DNA of 64,000 bases from Chromobacterium alticapitis (GTDB lineage Bacteria > Pseudomonadota > Gammaproteobacteria > Burkholderiales > Chromobacteriaceae), in assembly GCF_002924365.1 (NCBI RefSeq), contig NZ_PQWB01000017.1:299289-363288 (forward strand). Reading direction: 5' to 3'. Position 1 is the stretch's first letter. Each line of letters opens with the position of its first letter. The position numbers and the translations under genes are program-made. A model generated the notes under the pieces. It was not told the DNA's origin, did not search any database, and was given only the letters and a program-made list of their open reading frames with translations. This document shows, in pieces, positions 15,897 to 22,941 of the stretch.

Positions 15897-17384
15897 ATGA
15901 TCTCGCTGAAACAAATCGACGCCTTCCGCCGCATCCATCCGACCCGCCCGGCCATCATCGCCGGCGACAAGTCGCTGAGCTGGCAGGATCTGCACATTCA
16001 GACCATGCACCGCGTCGCCTATCTGCAGGCGCGCCGCGGCGGCGAGCTGCCCAGCCAGGCCTGCTACGTGGCCGACAACCGGCTGGACCTGATTCCGTGG
16101 CTGGCCGCCTTCTCCTCGCTGGGCATTCCGGCGGTGGGGCTGGACTATACCCTGCCGTTCGCCACGGTGCAGGCCATGGCCGAGCGCATAGACGCTGACT
16201 TCGTGCTGATTTCCTCCAAGCGCCTGGGCATAGAGTGCGACGTGCCGGTGATAGGCCGCAGCCAGGCGGCCGACGGCACCCTGCTCGACCTGGACTCGCT
16301 GGGCGTGGCCTATGTCGACGCCATCGGCGCCAGCCTGTACGAGGAGCACGGCCTGCGGGACAACCCGGCCCGTCCTTTCCGCGCCGTGGGCTTCACCTCA
16401 GGCACTTCCGGCCTGCCCAAGGCGGTGCTGCGCAGCCGCTCTTTCGATCAGCGCCGCTTCCAGTATTTCGCCGAGCGCTACGGCTTCGGCGCGGGCGACC
16501 GCTTCCTGGTCAGCATGCCGCTGTACCACGCGGCCGGCAACGGCTGGGCCAGGCTGTTCCTGGCCCTGGGCGCCACGTTGTACCTGGGCGATGGCGCCGA
16601 CAGCGCCGACTTGTCCTGGCAAATGAGCGAATACGGCATCACCGCCACCGTGCTCAGCCCGGTGCTGCTGGCCGGCCTGCTCAAGGCGCGGCGCGGCATG
16701 GCGGCGCTGCCCGCCCTGCGCTGGGTGCTGGTGGGCGGCCGCAATTTCACCGCCATCGAGAAGCAGCGCGCGTTGCAGATGCTGGGCCCGGTGATCTACG
16801 AGTATTACGGCACCACCGAATCCGGCGTCAACACCATAGCCGAGCCGGCTGACCTGGCCGCCTATCCGGCCAGCGTGGGCCGCGCTTACGACGGCAACAC
16901 CATCGCGGTGCTGGGAGCGGACGGCAGGCCCGTGGATGTCGGCCAGGTCGGCACGGTGTGCATCGCCAGCTATATGAACATGGACGATTACCTGGGCGGC
17001 GGCGGCGAGTTCGCGCAGCTGGACGGTGAACGCTACTTCGTGACGCCGGATATGGGCTACCTGGACGAAGAAGGCCGGCTGTACTTGCTGAACCGCGCCG
17101 GCGGCGGCGCCAATCAGGCGCCCTTGTACCGGCTGGAGAACGCCTTGCGCGAGCTGCCCTGCATCGAGGACGTGGCGCTATTGCAGAAGGAGGACACGGT
17201 GAGCTGCGCGTTCAAGATCCGGCCGGACCGGCAGGACAGCGAGCGGCTGCGGCAGCGCATCGCCGAGGCGGCCAACGACGAGAATGTGTCGCTGTTCGGT
17301 TGCCGGCCGCTGGCGGAAATACCGTATTCGCCTAGCGGCAAGGTGAGGGTGAAGGATCTGGAAAGGGTGTTGGAAGCGGGTTGA
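15897..17384 (+). CDS. AMP-forming ligase (acyl-CoA synthetase family)
   Basis: A 495-residue adenylate-forming enzyme with FTSGTSGLPKAV, YEYYGTTESG, DMGYLDEEGRLYLLNR and PYSPSGKVRVKDL as core motifs. AGGAG precedes the ATG. It lies in one transcript with the PLP enzyme, so the two may work in sequence, for example activating or ligating the PLP product. The substrate is unknown. It is the third AMP-forming enzyme in the locus. A strong terminator follows within 20 nt of the stop. Confidence 0.88.
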   Translation: MISLKQIDAFRRIHPTRPAIIAGDKSLSWQDLHIQTMHRVAYLQARRGGELPSQACYVADNRLDLIPWLAAFSSLGIPAVGLDYTLPFATVQAMAERIDADFVLISSKRLGIECDVPVIGRSQAADGTLLDLDSLGVAYVDAIGASLYEEHGLRDNPARPFRAVGFTSGTSGLPKAVLRSRSFDQRRFQYFAERYGFGAGDRFLVSMPLYHAAGNGWARLFLALGATLYLGDGADSADLSWQMSEYGITATVLSPVLLAGLLKARRGMAALPALRWVLVGGRNFTAIEKQRALQMLGPVIYEYYGTTESGVNTIAEPADLAAYPASVGRAYDGNTIAVLGADGRPVDVGQVGTVCIASYMNMDDYLGGGGEFAQLDGERYFVTPDMGYLDEEGRLYLLNRAGGGANQAPLYRLENALRELPCIEDVALLQKEDTVSCAFKIRPDRQDSERLRQRIAEAANDENVSLFGCRPLAEIPYSPSGKVRVKDLERVLEAG

Positions 17385-17401
17385 CGGGGTAGCGCGGGGA
17401 C

Positions 17402-17443
17402 GCGGGCCATGGCGGCATGTCATGGCCCGCTTTTCATTTTTTG
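17402..17443 (+). terminator. Rho-independent terminator after the ligase gene
   Basis: Hairpin GCGGGCCATG / CATGGCCCGC with a 9-nt loop, then a T-rich tail. The right arm overlaps the TGTCATGG element of the downstream lysR promoter. Confidence 0.8.
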
Positions 17444-17476
17444 TCCCTTTTGCGAGAGGGGGCGGCGGCCTACACT
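17418..17476 (+). promoter_or_regulatory. Promoter of the lysR gene, shared-motif site A
   Basis: TGTCATGG (17418-17425), 15 nt, TTGTCCC (17441-17447), a -35-like TTTTGC (17448-17453), 17 nt and a -10-like TACACT (17471-17476). The 53-nt distance from motif start to -10 is the same as at the operon and epimerase promoters. Self-regulation by the LysR product is likely. Confidence 0.6.
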
Positions 17477-17586
17477 CGCCTCATCTTGCCGAGGACCGGC
17501 TGTCCGGCCCGGCGCAATCGCTGTTTTTCATTCGCAAACTGCCGCGCCCGCCCAGCCGCGCCGCGCTCATCAAGTGAGGCTATACG

Positions 17587-18504
17587 ATGGATCTGAACCA
17601 ATTGAAGACTTTCGTCACCGTCGCCGAGGCGGCCAATCTGACCAAGGCGTCCGAACTGCTGTACCTGAGCCAGCCGGCGGTCAGCGCCCAGATCAAGGCG
17701 CTGGAGTCCGAGCTCGGCGTGCAACTGTTCAACCGCACCGCCCGCGGCATGATATTGACGGTGCCGGGCCAGGCCTTGAAGCAGGACGCGCTGCGCGCGC
17801 TGGCGGCGGCCAAGAGCGTGTTTTCGCGGGCGCAGAGCTTCCGCGACGGCTTGAGCGGCGAGTGCCGCATCGGCACCATTTCCGAACCGGTGATGCTGCG
17901 GCTGAGCGCGTTGCTGTCCAATTTGATGGAGTGCCATCCCAATCTGTCTTTGAAACTGAACCAGTGCATCTCCGGCGTGGTGGAGGAGCAGCTGTTGGAA
18001 GGCAAGCTGCACGGCGGCTATGTGATAGGCCAGATCGATAATCCGCGCATCGTGTCCATTCCGGTGCATCCGATCACGCTGCGCGTGGTGGCGCCGTATG
18101 CCTGGCGCGACCGCGTGCTCGGCGCGGAGTGGGACGTGGTCTCGCAGCTGCCGTGGATAGGCATGCCGGCCAAGTGCTCGTTCCAGCGGCTGACGGCCAA
18201 TCTGTTCGCCCGCCACGGCGAGACGCCGCGCTGCATCGTGGCGGTGGACCAGGAGGGCACGCTGCGTCAGCTGGTGTCGTCCGGCCTGGGCCTGGCGCTG
18301 ATGCGCGAGGATATGGCGCTGGACGCCGAGGCGAAGCAGGACGTGGTGATTTGGCCGAAAGGGCAGGAGCGCAGCATGCTGAACTTCATCTACTTGCAGT
18401 CCGAGGCGCATAACCCCATCGTGCAGGCGATGTGCGAAAGCGTGCGCGAGGTCTGGGACCTGCCGGACGAGGAGGAGCAGGCGCTGCTGCGCATGGCGTC
18501 GTGA
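17587..18504 (+). CDS. LysR-family transcriptional regulator
   Basis: A 305-residue LTTR. Residues 1-60 are the winged helix-turn-helix (MDLNQLKTFVTVAEAANLTK, then SQPAVSAQIKALESELGVQLF), the rest a substrate-binding-type effector domain. It lies next to the PLP-enzyme/ligase transcript and its promoter carries the motif also found before the 12-kb biosynthetic operon and the epimerase gene. I infer that it is the cluster regulator; the effector may be a pathway intermediate. It is followed by a terminator-like hairpin at 18551-18575. Confidence 0.9.
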   Translation: MDLNQLKTFVTVAEAANLTKASELLYLSQPAVSAQIKALESELGVQLFNRTARGMILTVPGQALKQDALRALAAAKSVFSRAQSFRDGLSGECRIGTISEPVMLRLSALLSNLMECHPNLSLKLNQCISGVVEEQLLEGKLHGGYVIGQIDNPRIVSIPVHPITLRVVAPYAWRDRVLGAEWDVVSQLPWIGMPAKCSFQRLTANLFARHGETPRCIVAVDQEGTLRQLVSSGLGLALMREDMALDAEAKQDVVIWPKGQERSMLNFIYLQSEAHNPIVQAMCESVREVWDLPDEEEQALLRMAS

Positions 18505-18550
18505 GCGTTTGGCGGGGCGCGGGCAGCGCCCCCGCGGAGGCGTCGAAAGG

Positions 18551-18585
18551 AAGCGGATCATGTCATGGTCCGCTTTGCGTTTTTT
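18551..18585 (+). terminator. Terminator-like hairpin after lysR
   Basis: AAGCGGA pairs with TCCGCTT across a CAT/ATG extension with one T-G pair, followed by TTGCGTTTTTT. It overlaps promoter site B, as the terminator after the ligase overlaps site A. Confidence 0.6.
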
Positions 18586-18619
18586 GCCCCTTAATGCGGG
18601 CGCGGGGCGCGGATAAAGT
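18561..18619 (+). promoter_or_regulatory. Promoter of the epimerase-like gene, shared-motif site B
   Basis: TGTCATGG (18561-18568), 15 nt, TTGCCCC (18584-18590), TTAATG (18591-18596), 17 nt, TAAAGT (18614-18619). Spacing is identical to sites A and C, which ties this gene to the cluster regulon. Confidence 0.55.
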
Positions 18620-18692
18620 GCGCACATGGTCGGGCGCCGCCATCGTGAGCGCGGCTTCGATCGGATACCCATCGCAATCAGGAGAATACGAA

Positions 18693-19433
18693 ATGTCGCA
18701 AAAAGTCTTTGTAGCCGGTTCGTCCGGCGTGATCGGCAAGGCTCTGATTCCGCTGCTGCTGGACGCGGGTTACACCGTGTACGGCGGCACCCACCGTCCC
18801 GAGCATGTCGAAGCGCTGAAAGCGCTGGGCGTGACCCCGGTGCTGGCCAACGTCTATGACGCCGAGGCCCTGAAGGACGAATTGGTGCGCATCCAGCCCT
18901 GGGCCGTGATCCACCAGTTGACCGATTTGCCGCGCGGCTTGGACCCGAGCCTGATGGCGCAAGCCGTGGTCAACAACGCCCGCATCCGCGACGAAGGCAC
19001 GCGCAACCTGGTGGCCGCCGCCGTGGCCGCCGGCGCCAGCCGCATCGTCGCGCAAAGCATCGCCTGGGCCTACAAGGCCGGCGACAAGCCTTATCTGGAA
19101 ACCCATCCGCTGGATCTGGACGCCGAAGGCACCCGCCGCACCAGCGTGCACGGCGTGGCCGCGTTGGAAAAGCATGTGCTGGGGGAAGCCAAGCTGCAAG
19201 GCACCGTGCTGCGCTATGGCCAGCTGTATGGCCCGAACACCGGCACCGATCAGCCGACCGGCGCCAGCCCGCTGCACGTAGAGGCGGCCGCCCACGCCGC
19301 GCTGCTGGCGTTGCAGAAGTCGCCGGGCGGGGTCTTCAACATCACCGAAGACAATCCGGACGTCAACAGCGAGAAGGCCAAGAGCGTGCTGGGCTGGTCG
19401 CCGGCGCTGAGGCTGGCCGCCGCCGCGGTTTGA
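18693..19433 (+). CDS. NAD(P)-dependent epimerase/dehydratase-like SDR protein
   Basis: A 246-residue extended SDR-like protein. The dinucleotide-binding motif FVAGSSGVIGKAL is at the N-terminus and LRYGQLYGP near the C-terminal substrate lobe. The usual YxxxK catalytic pair is not obvious, so catalytic type is uncertain. I chose ATG 18693 because AGGAG lies eight nt upstream; an open frame extends further left without such a signal. The shared promoter motif suggests it acts with the biosynthetic genes. Confidence 0.82.
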   Translation: MSQKVFVAGSSGVIGKALIPLLLDAGYTVYGGTHRPEHVEALKALGVTPVLANVYDAEALKDELVRIQPWAVIHQLTDLPRGLDPSLMAQAVVNNARIRDEGTRNLVAAAVAAGASRIVAQSIAWAYKAGDKPYLETHPLDLDAEGTRRTSVHGVAALEKHVLGEAKLQGTVLRYGQLYGPNTGTDQPTGASPLHVEAAAHAALLALQKSPGGVFNITEDNPDVNSEKAKSVLGWSPALRLAAAAV

Positions 19434-19449
19434 TCCCATCGAAGCAATA

Positions 19450-19479
19450 AAAAAGCGCGCTGGCGACAGCGCGCTTTTT
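19450..19479. terminator. Bidirectional terminator between the epimerase and ABC ATPase genes
   Basis: A 13-bp perfect stem (AAAAAGCGCGCTG with CAGCGCGCTTTTT) closed by a GCGA tetraloop. The A and T runs let it work in both directions, serving the convergent genes on either side. Confidence 0.9.
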
Positions 19480-19542
19480 CTTTAGATAAGGCTCTTCTCG
19501 CCTGCTTGAAGGTGCGAGGCGCCCTTGTCGGGCGAGGGCGGC

Positions 19543-20856
19543 TTACTGGCCGCCTTCCACGTCTTCCAGGCTGAAGGTTTCAGTGTGGTCGTTGTAGGAG
19601 AATATCTCCGCGTAACGGCCCCAGCTGATCACGGTATCCAGCGTTTCCTCAGCGGCCTCGTCGGACAGCGAGTCCTCCAGCTCCTGGGCGAAGCGCAGGC
19701 GCGGGGCGCGCTGGCCCGGACGCTCCTGCAGCACTTTGCGGATGTGGGCGGCCATGGGCACATTGCGCTGCAGGTGCTCGGCGAACAGCACTTTGCGCTC
19801 CTGGGTGCCGTAGTCGGCGAACAGCTTGCCGGCGGCGGTCAGCAGGATGTCGCCGTCCTTCAGCTCGACGAAGCCCAGGTGTTCCAGGATTTCCGCCACC
19901 GGGAACAGATCGTCTACTTCCAGCCGCAGCTTCTCGGCGATTTCCGGCATGTCGGCCTTGCCGAAGTAGGGCTCTTGCGCCACTTCCTCGATCAGGCCGG
20001 CCATCAGGTTGGTGGATACCTCGGTCAGCTGGCTGCCGATTTCCAGCGGCAGCTTGTGCAGGGTGTGGGCGCTGCGGCGCGCGGTCATCAGCGCGTAGAT
20101 GTCGTCCACCATCTTGCGGAAGGACGGGTCCAGCCGGTTGCGGCGGTGCGGGAAGGGCACCTTGATCTCGGCCACTACGCGGCCGGGGTTGGACGACAGC
20201 ACCAGGATGCGGTCGCACATGAACACCGCTTCCTCGATATTGTGGGTCACGATCAGCACCGACTTGATCGGCAGCTGGCCCTGGCTCCACAAGTCCAGCA
20301 TATCGGTGCGCAGCGTCTCCGCCGTCAGCACGTCCAGCGCCGAGAACGGCTCGTCCATCAGCAGCAGGCGCGGGTTCACCACCAGGCCGCGGGCGAAGCC
20401 GACGCGCTGGCGCATGCCGCCGGACAGTTCGCGCGGGTAGGCGTTTTCAAAGCCGTCCAGGCCTATCAGGTCGATGGCGGCCAGCGCGCGGCGGCGGCGC
20501 TCCTTGGCGTCCACGCCCAGCGCCTCCAGGCCGGCTTCCACGTTCTGCAGCACGGTCAGCCACGGGAACAGCGCGAAGGTCTGGAACACCATGGACACGC
20601 CTTCGGCCGGCCCCTTCAGCGGTTTGCCCAGGTAATTGACCTCGCCGCTGCTTTGCTGGATCAGGCCGGCGATGATGCGCAGCAAGGTGGACTTGCCGGA
20701 GCCGGAGCGGCCCAGCATGCCTACGATCTCGCCTTCGCGCAGCGTCAGGTTGACGTCGTCCAGCACCTGGATTTCGTCGCTGCCCTTGGAAAAGCCGCGG
20801 CAGACGTTTTTCAGCTTGAAGATTTCTTGTCCCAAGGCGGTGTTGTTGGTCGTCAT
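19543..20856 (-). CDS. NitT/TauT-family ABC transporter ATP-binding protein with C-terminal AAA-associated domain
   Basis: A 437-residue ATPase. Residues 1-260 hold Walker A GRSGSGKST, the signature LSGGMRQRVGFARG, Walker B LLLMDEPFSALD and the H-loop VTHNIEEA, as in nitrate/sulfonate/taurine importers. Residues about 290-430 are the helical extension (AAA-associated C-terminal domain) found in a subset of these ATPases. The gene follows the permease by 13 nt. No periplasmic binding protein gene is adjacent, so the substrate cannot be assigned. Confidence 0.9.
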   Translation of the reverse strand: MTTNNTALGQEIFKLKNVCRGFSKGSDEIQVLDDVNLTLREGEIVGMLGRSGSGKSTLLRIIAGLIQQSSGEVNYLGKPLKGPAEGVSMVFQTFALFPWLTVLQNVEAGLEALGVDAKERRRRALAAIDLIGLDGFENAYPRELSGGMRQRVGFARGLVVNPRLLLMDEPFSALDVLTAETLRTDMLDLWSQGQLPIKSVLIVTHNIEEAVFMCDRILVLSSNPGRVVAEIKVPFPHRRNRLDPSFRKMVDDIYALMTARRSAHTLHKLPLEIGSQLTEVSTNLMAGLIEEVAQEPYFGKADMPEIAEKLRLEVDDLFPVAEILEHLGFVELKDGDILLTAAGKLFADYGTQERKVLFAEHLQRNVPMAAHIRKVLQERPGQRAPRLRFAQELEDSLSDEAAEETLDTVISWGRYAEIFSYNDHTETFSLEDVEGGQ

Positions 20857-20869
20857 GCTTGGGGCCCCC

Positions 20870-22609
20870 TTAGTTGAGACGGAGTTTGTTTTCGGCGATG
20901 GCGTACATCGGACGCCACAGCAGGCGGTTGAACAGCACCACGAACAGCGACATCACGGCGATGCCGAGCAGGATCTTGGGATAGTCGCCGGCGGCGGTAG
21001 TCTGCGCGATGTAGGCGCCCAGGCCGTGCGCGGCCAGCTTGTCGTCGCCCCAGGACACGAATTCGGACACGATGCTGGCGTTCCACGCGCCGCCCGATGC
21101 CGTTATCGCGCCGGTGACGTAGTAAGGGAAGATGCCCGGCAGCATGACCTGGCGCCACCACTGCCAGCCGCGGATGCGGAAATTGGCCGCGGCCTCCTTG
21201 AAGTCGTTGGGGAAGGCGGTGGCGCCGGCCACCACGTTGAACAGGATGTACCACTGGGTGCCCAGCACGATCAGCGGCGACAGCCAGATGTCCGGATTCA
21301 GCTTGAAGTGGACGATGAAGACCACGAACACCGGGAACAGCAGATTGGCCGGGAAGGCGGCCAGGAACTGCGCCAGTGGCTGCACTTTTTCGGCCAGGGC
21401 GGGCCGCAGGCCGATCAGCACGCCCAGCGGCACCCAGATCACCGAAGCGACGGCGATCAGCAAGCTGACGCGCACCAGGGTGATCAGACCGAGGCCAAGC
21501 ACTTTCAGCACTTCCCAGGGGCCGACTTCCGAGGCGATGAAATGCACCAATTTGCTGGCCAGCAGGAAGGCCAGCACGGCGATCAGCGACCACCACAGCA
21601 CGTCTATGCCGCGCGACACCGAAGTATGGTCTTCCGAGTGTATGCCCTTGGGCAGGCTGAAGTTCAGCTTCAGGCGGGCCGTAGTCTTCAGCAGTTTGCC
21701 AAACGGTTTGAGCAGCTGTTGGATGGCGTGCGTGCGCTGGATCAGGTTCAGCACCCAGGATTCCGGCGCGGCTTGGCTCATGGTGTCTTCCAGGCGGAAC
21801 TTGTCGGCCCAGGCCACCAGTGGACGGAACAGGAACTGGTCGTAGATCAGGATCACGATGGACATGGTCAGGATCACCCAACCGACGGCGGCCAGGTCTT
21901 TGTGCTGGATCGCCATGGCCAGGTAGGAGCCGACGCCGGGAAGCATCACGGTCTTGTCGCCGACGGTGATGGCTTCCGAGGCCACCACGAAGAACCAGCC
22001 GCCGGACATGCTCATCATCATGTTCCAGATCATGCCGGGCATGGCGTAGGGCACTTCCAGCTTCCAGAATTTCTGCCAGGCGGACAAGCGCAGATTGACT
22101 GACACCTCCTGCAGGTCGCGCGGCACGGTGCGCAGACTCTGGTAGAAGCTGAAAGTCATGTTCCAGGCCTGGCTGGTGAAGATGGCGAAGATGGCCGCGC
22201 ATTCCGCGCCCAGCACCCGGCCGGGGAACAGCGCGATGAAGAAGGTCACGGTGAACGAGATGTAGCCCAGCACCGGCACCGACTGCAGGATGTCCAGTAT
22301 CGGCACCAGCAAGAGGCCGGCGCGGCGGCTTTTGGCCGCCAGCGTGCCGTATATCAGCGTGAACACCAGGGCGGCGACCATGGCCGCCAGCATGCGCAGC
22401 GTGGTGCGCAAGGCGTATTCCGGCAGATTGCCGGGGTCCAGCGTGATGGGGATGGTTTGCAGCGCGGCGATCGGCGCCCAGGTGGCGCGTATGCCTGTGG
22501 TGGCCAGCAACAGGAAGCCCAGGATCAGCGGCAAAGCGATCAGGTCCCAGCGATTGGGGATCAGCCGCCGGGCGGTGGCGGGCATGAAGTGGCGGACGGC
22601 GGTGGTCAT
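20870..22609 (-). CDS. Two-domain ABC transporter permease (NitT/TauT type)
   Basis: A 579-residue membrane protein with two binding-protein-dependent permease domains in one chain, about residues 60-270 and 375-565. Each has an EAA-like loop, for example DLQEVSVNLRLSAWQKFWKLE in the first and FKEAAANFRIRGWQWWRQ in the second. The fused permease replaces the usual homodimer. ATG 22609 has GGAGAGG upstream. It forms a two-gene operon with the ATPase. Confidence 0.9.
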   Translation of the reverse strand: MTTAVRHFMPATARRLIPNRWDLIALPLILGFLLLATTGIRATWAPIAALQTIPITLDPGNLPEYALRTTLRMLAAMVAALVFTLIYGTLAAKSRRAGLLLVPILDILQSVPVLGYISFTVTFFIALFPGRVLGAECAAIFAIFTSQAWNMTFSFYQSLRTVPRDLQEVSVNLRLSAWQKFWKLEVPYAMPGMIWNMMMSMSGGWFFVVASEAITVGDKTVMLPGVGSYLAMAIQHKDLAAVGWVILTMSIVILIYDQFLFRPLVAWADKFRLEDTMSQAAPESWVLNLIQRTHAIQQLLKPFGKLLKTTARLKLNFSLPKGIHSEDHTSVSRGIDVLWWSLIAVLAFLLASKLVHFIASEVGPWEVLKVLGLGLITLVRVSLLIAVASVIWVPLGVLIGLRPALAEKVQPLAQFLAAFPANLLFPVFVVFIVHFKLNPDIWLSPLIVLGTQWYILFNVVAGATAFPNDFKEAAANFRIRGWQWWRQVMLPGIFPYYVTGAITASGGAWNASIVSEFVSWGDDKLAAHGLGAYIAQTTAAGDYPKILLGIAVMSLFVVLFNRLLWRPMYAIAENKLRLN

Positions 22610-22894
22610 CAGGCCTCTCCGTTTTTATGGATTTGTTCCGGCGGTCCGCGGCCTTGCGGCGTGCGGTCCGTATGCTTGGGCGCGCCGGGAGTGGTTGACG
22701 GCTGGGTGGGTCGACACTTTACCGTAGCATTGCGCATGCCTGTTCGAACGCCGAAAACCGGCAACGCGCTTAAGCATCGCGCCAGAATATTGCCGGGACG
22801 GCTCCGGTCAGGGCATGCATGCTACCAGAGAAGCCATAAAGCGATTGTTAAAATCGCCGAAGGGATCGTGGGTATTTTGTGACGAAATGTACTA
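22610..22894. other. Intergenic region between the ABC permease and PhoD-like genes
   Basis: No gene is apparent. It should contain the leftward promoter of the permease operon. A short stem GCGAT/ATCGC lies at 22841-22857. I see no repeat-family copy and no clear operator. Confidence 0.4.
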
Positions 22895-22928
22895 GTTGAA
22901 AACGCCGCCGGCATGGGCCGGCGGCGTT
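22895..22928 (-). terminator. Rho-independent terminator of the PhoD-like gene
   Basis: Read leftward, a 12-bp GC stem (AACGCCGCCGGC / GCCGGCGGCGTT, 22901-22928) is followed by TTTTC. It lies 13 nt after the stop of the phosphatase gene. Confidence 0.8.
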
Positions 22929-22941
22929 GTCCGGCAGGCGC

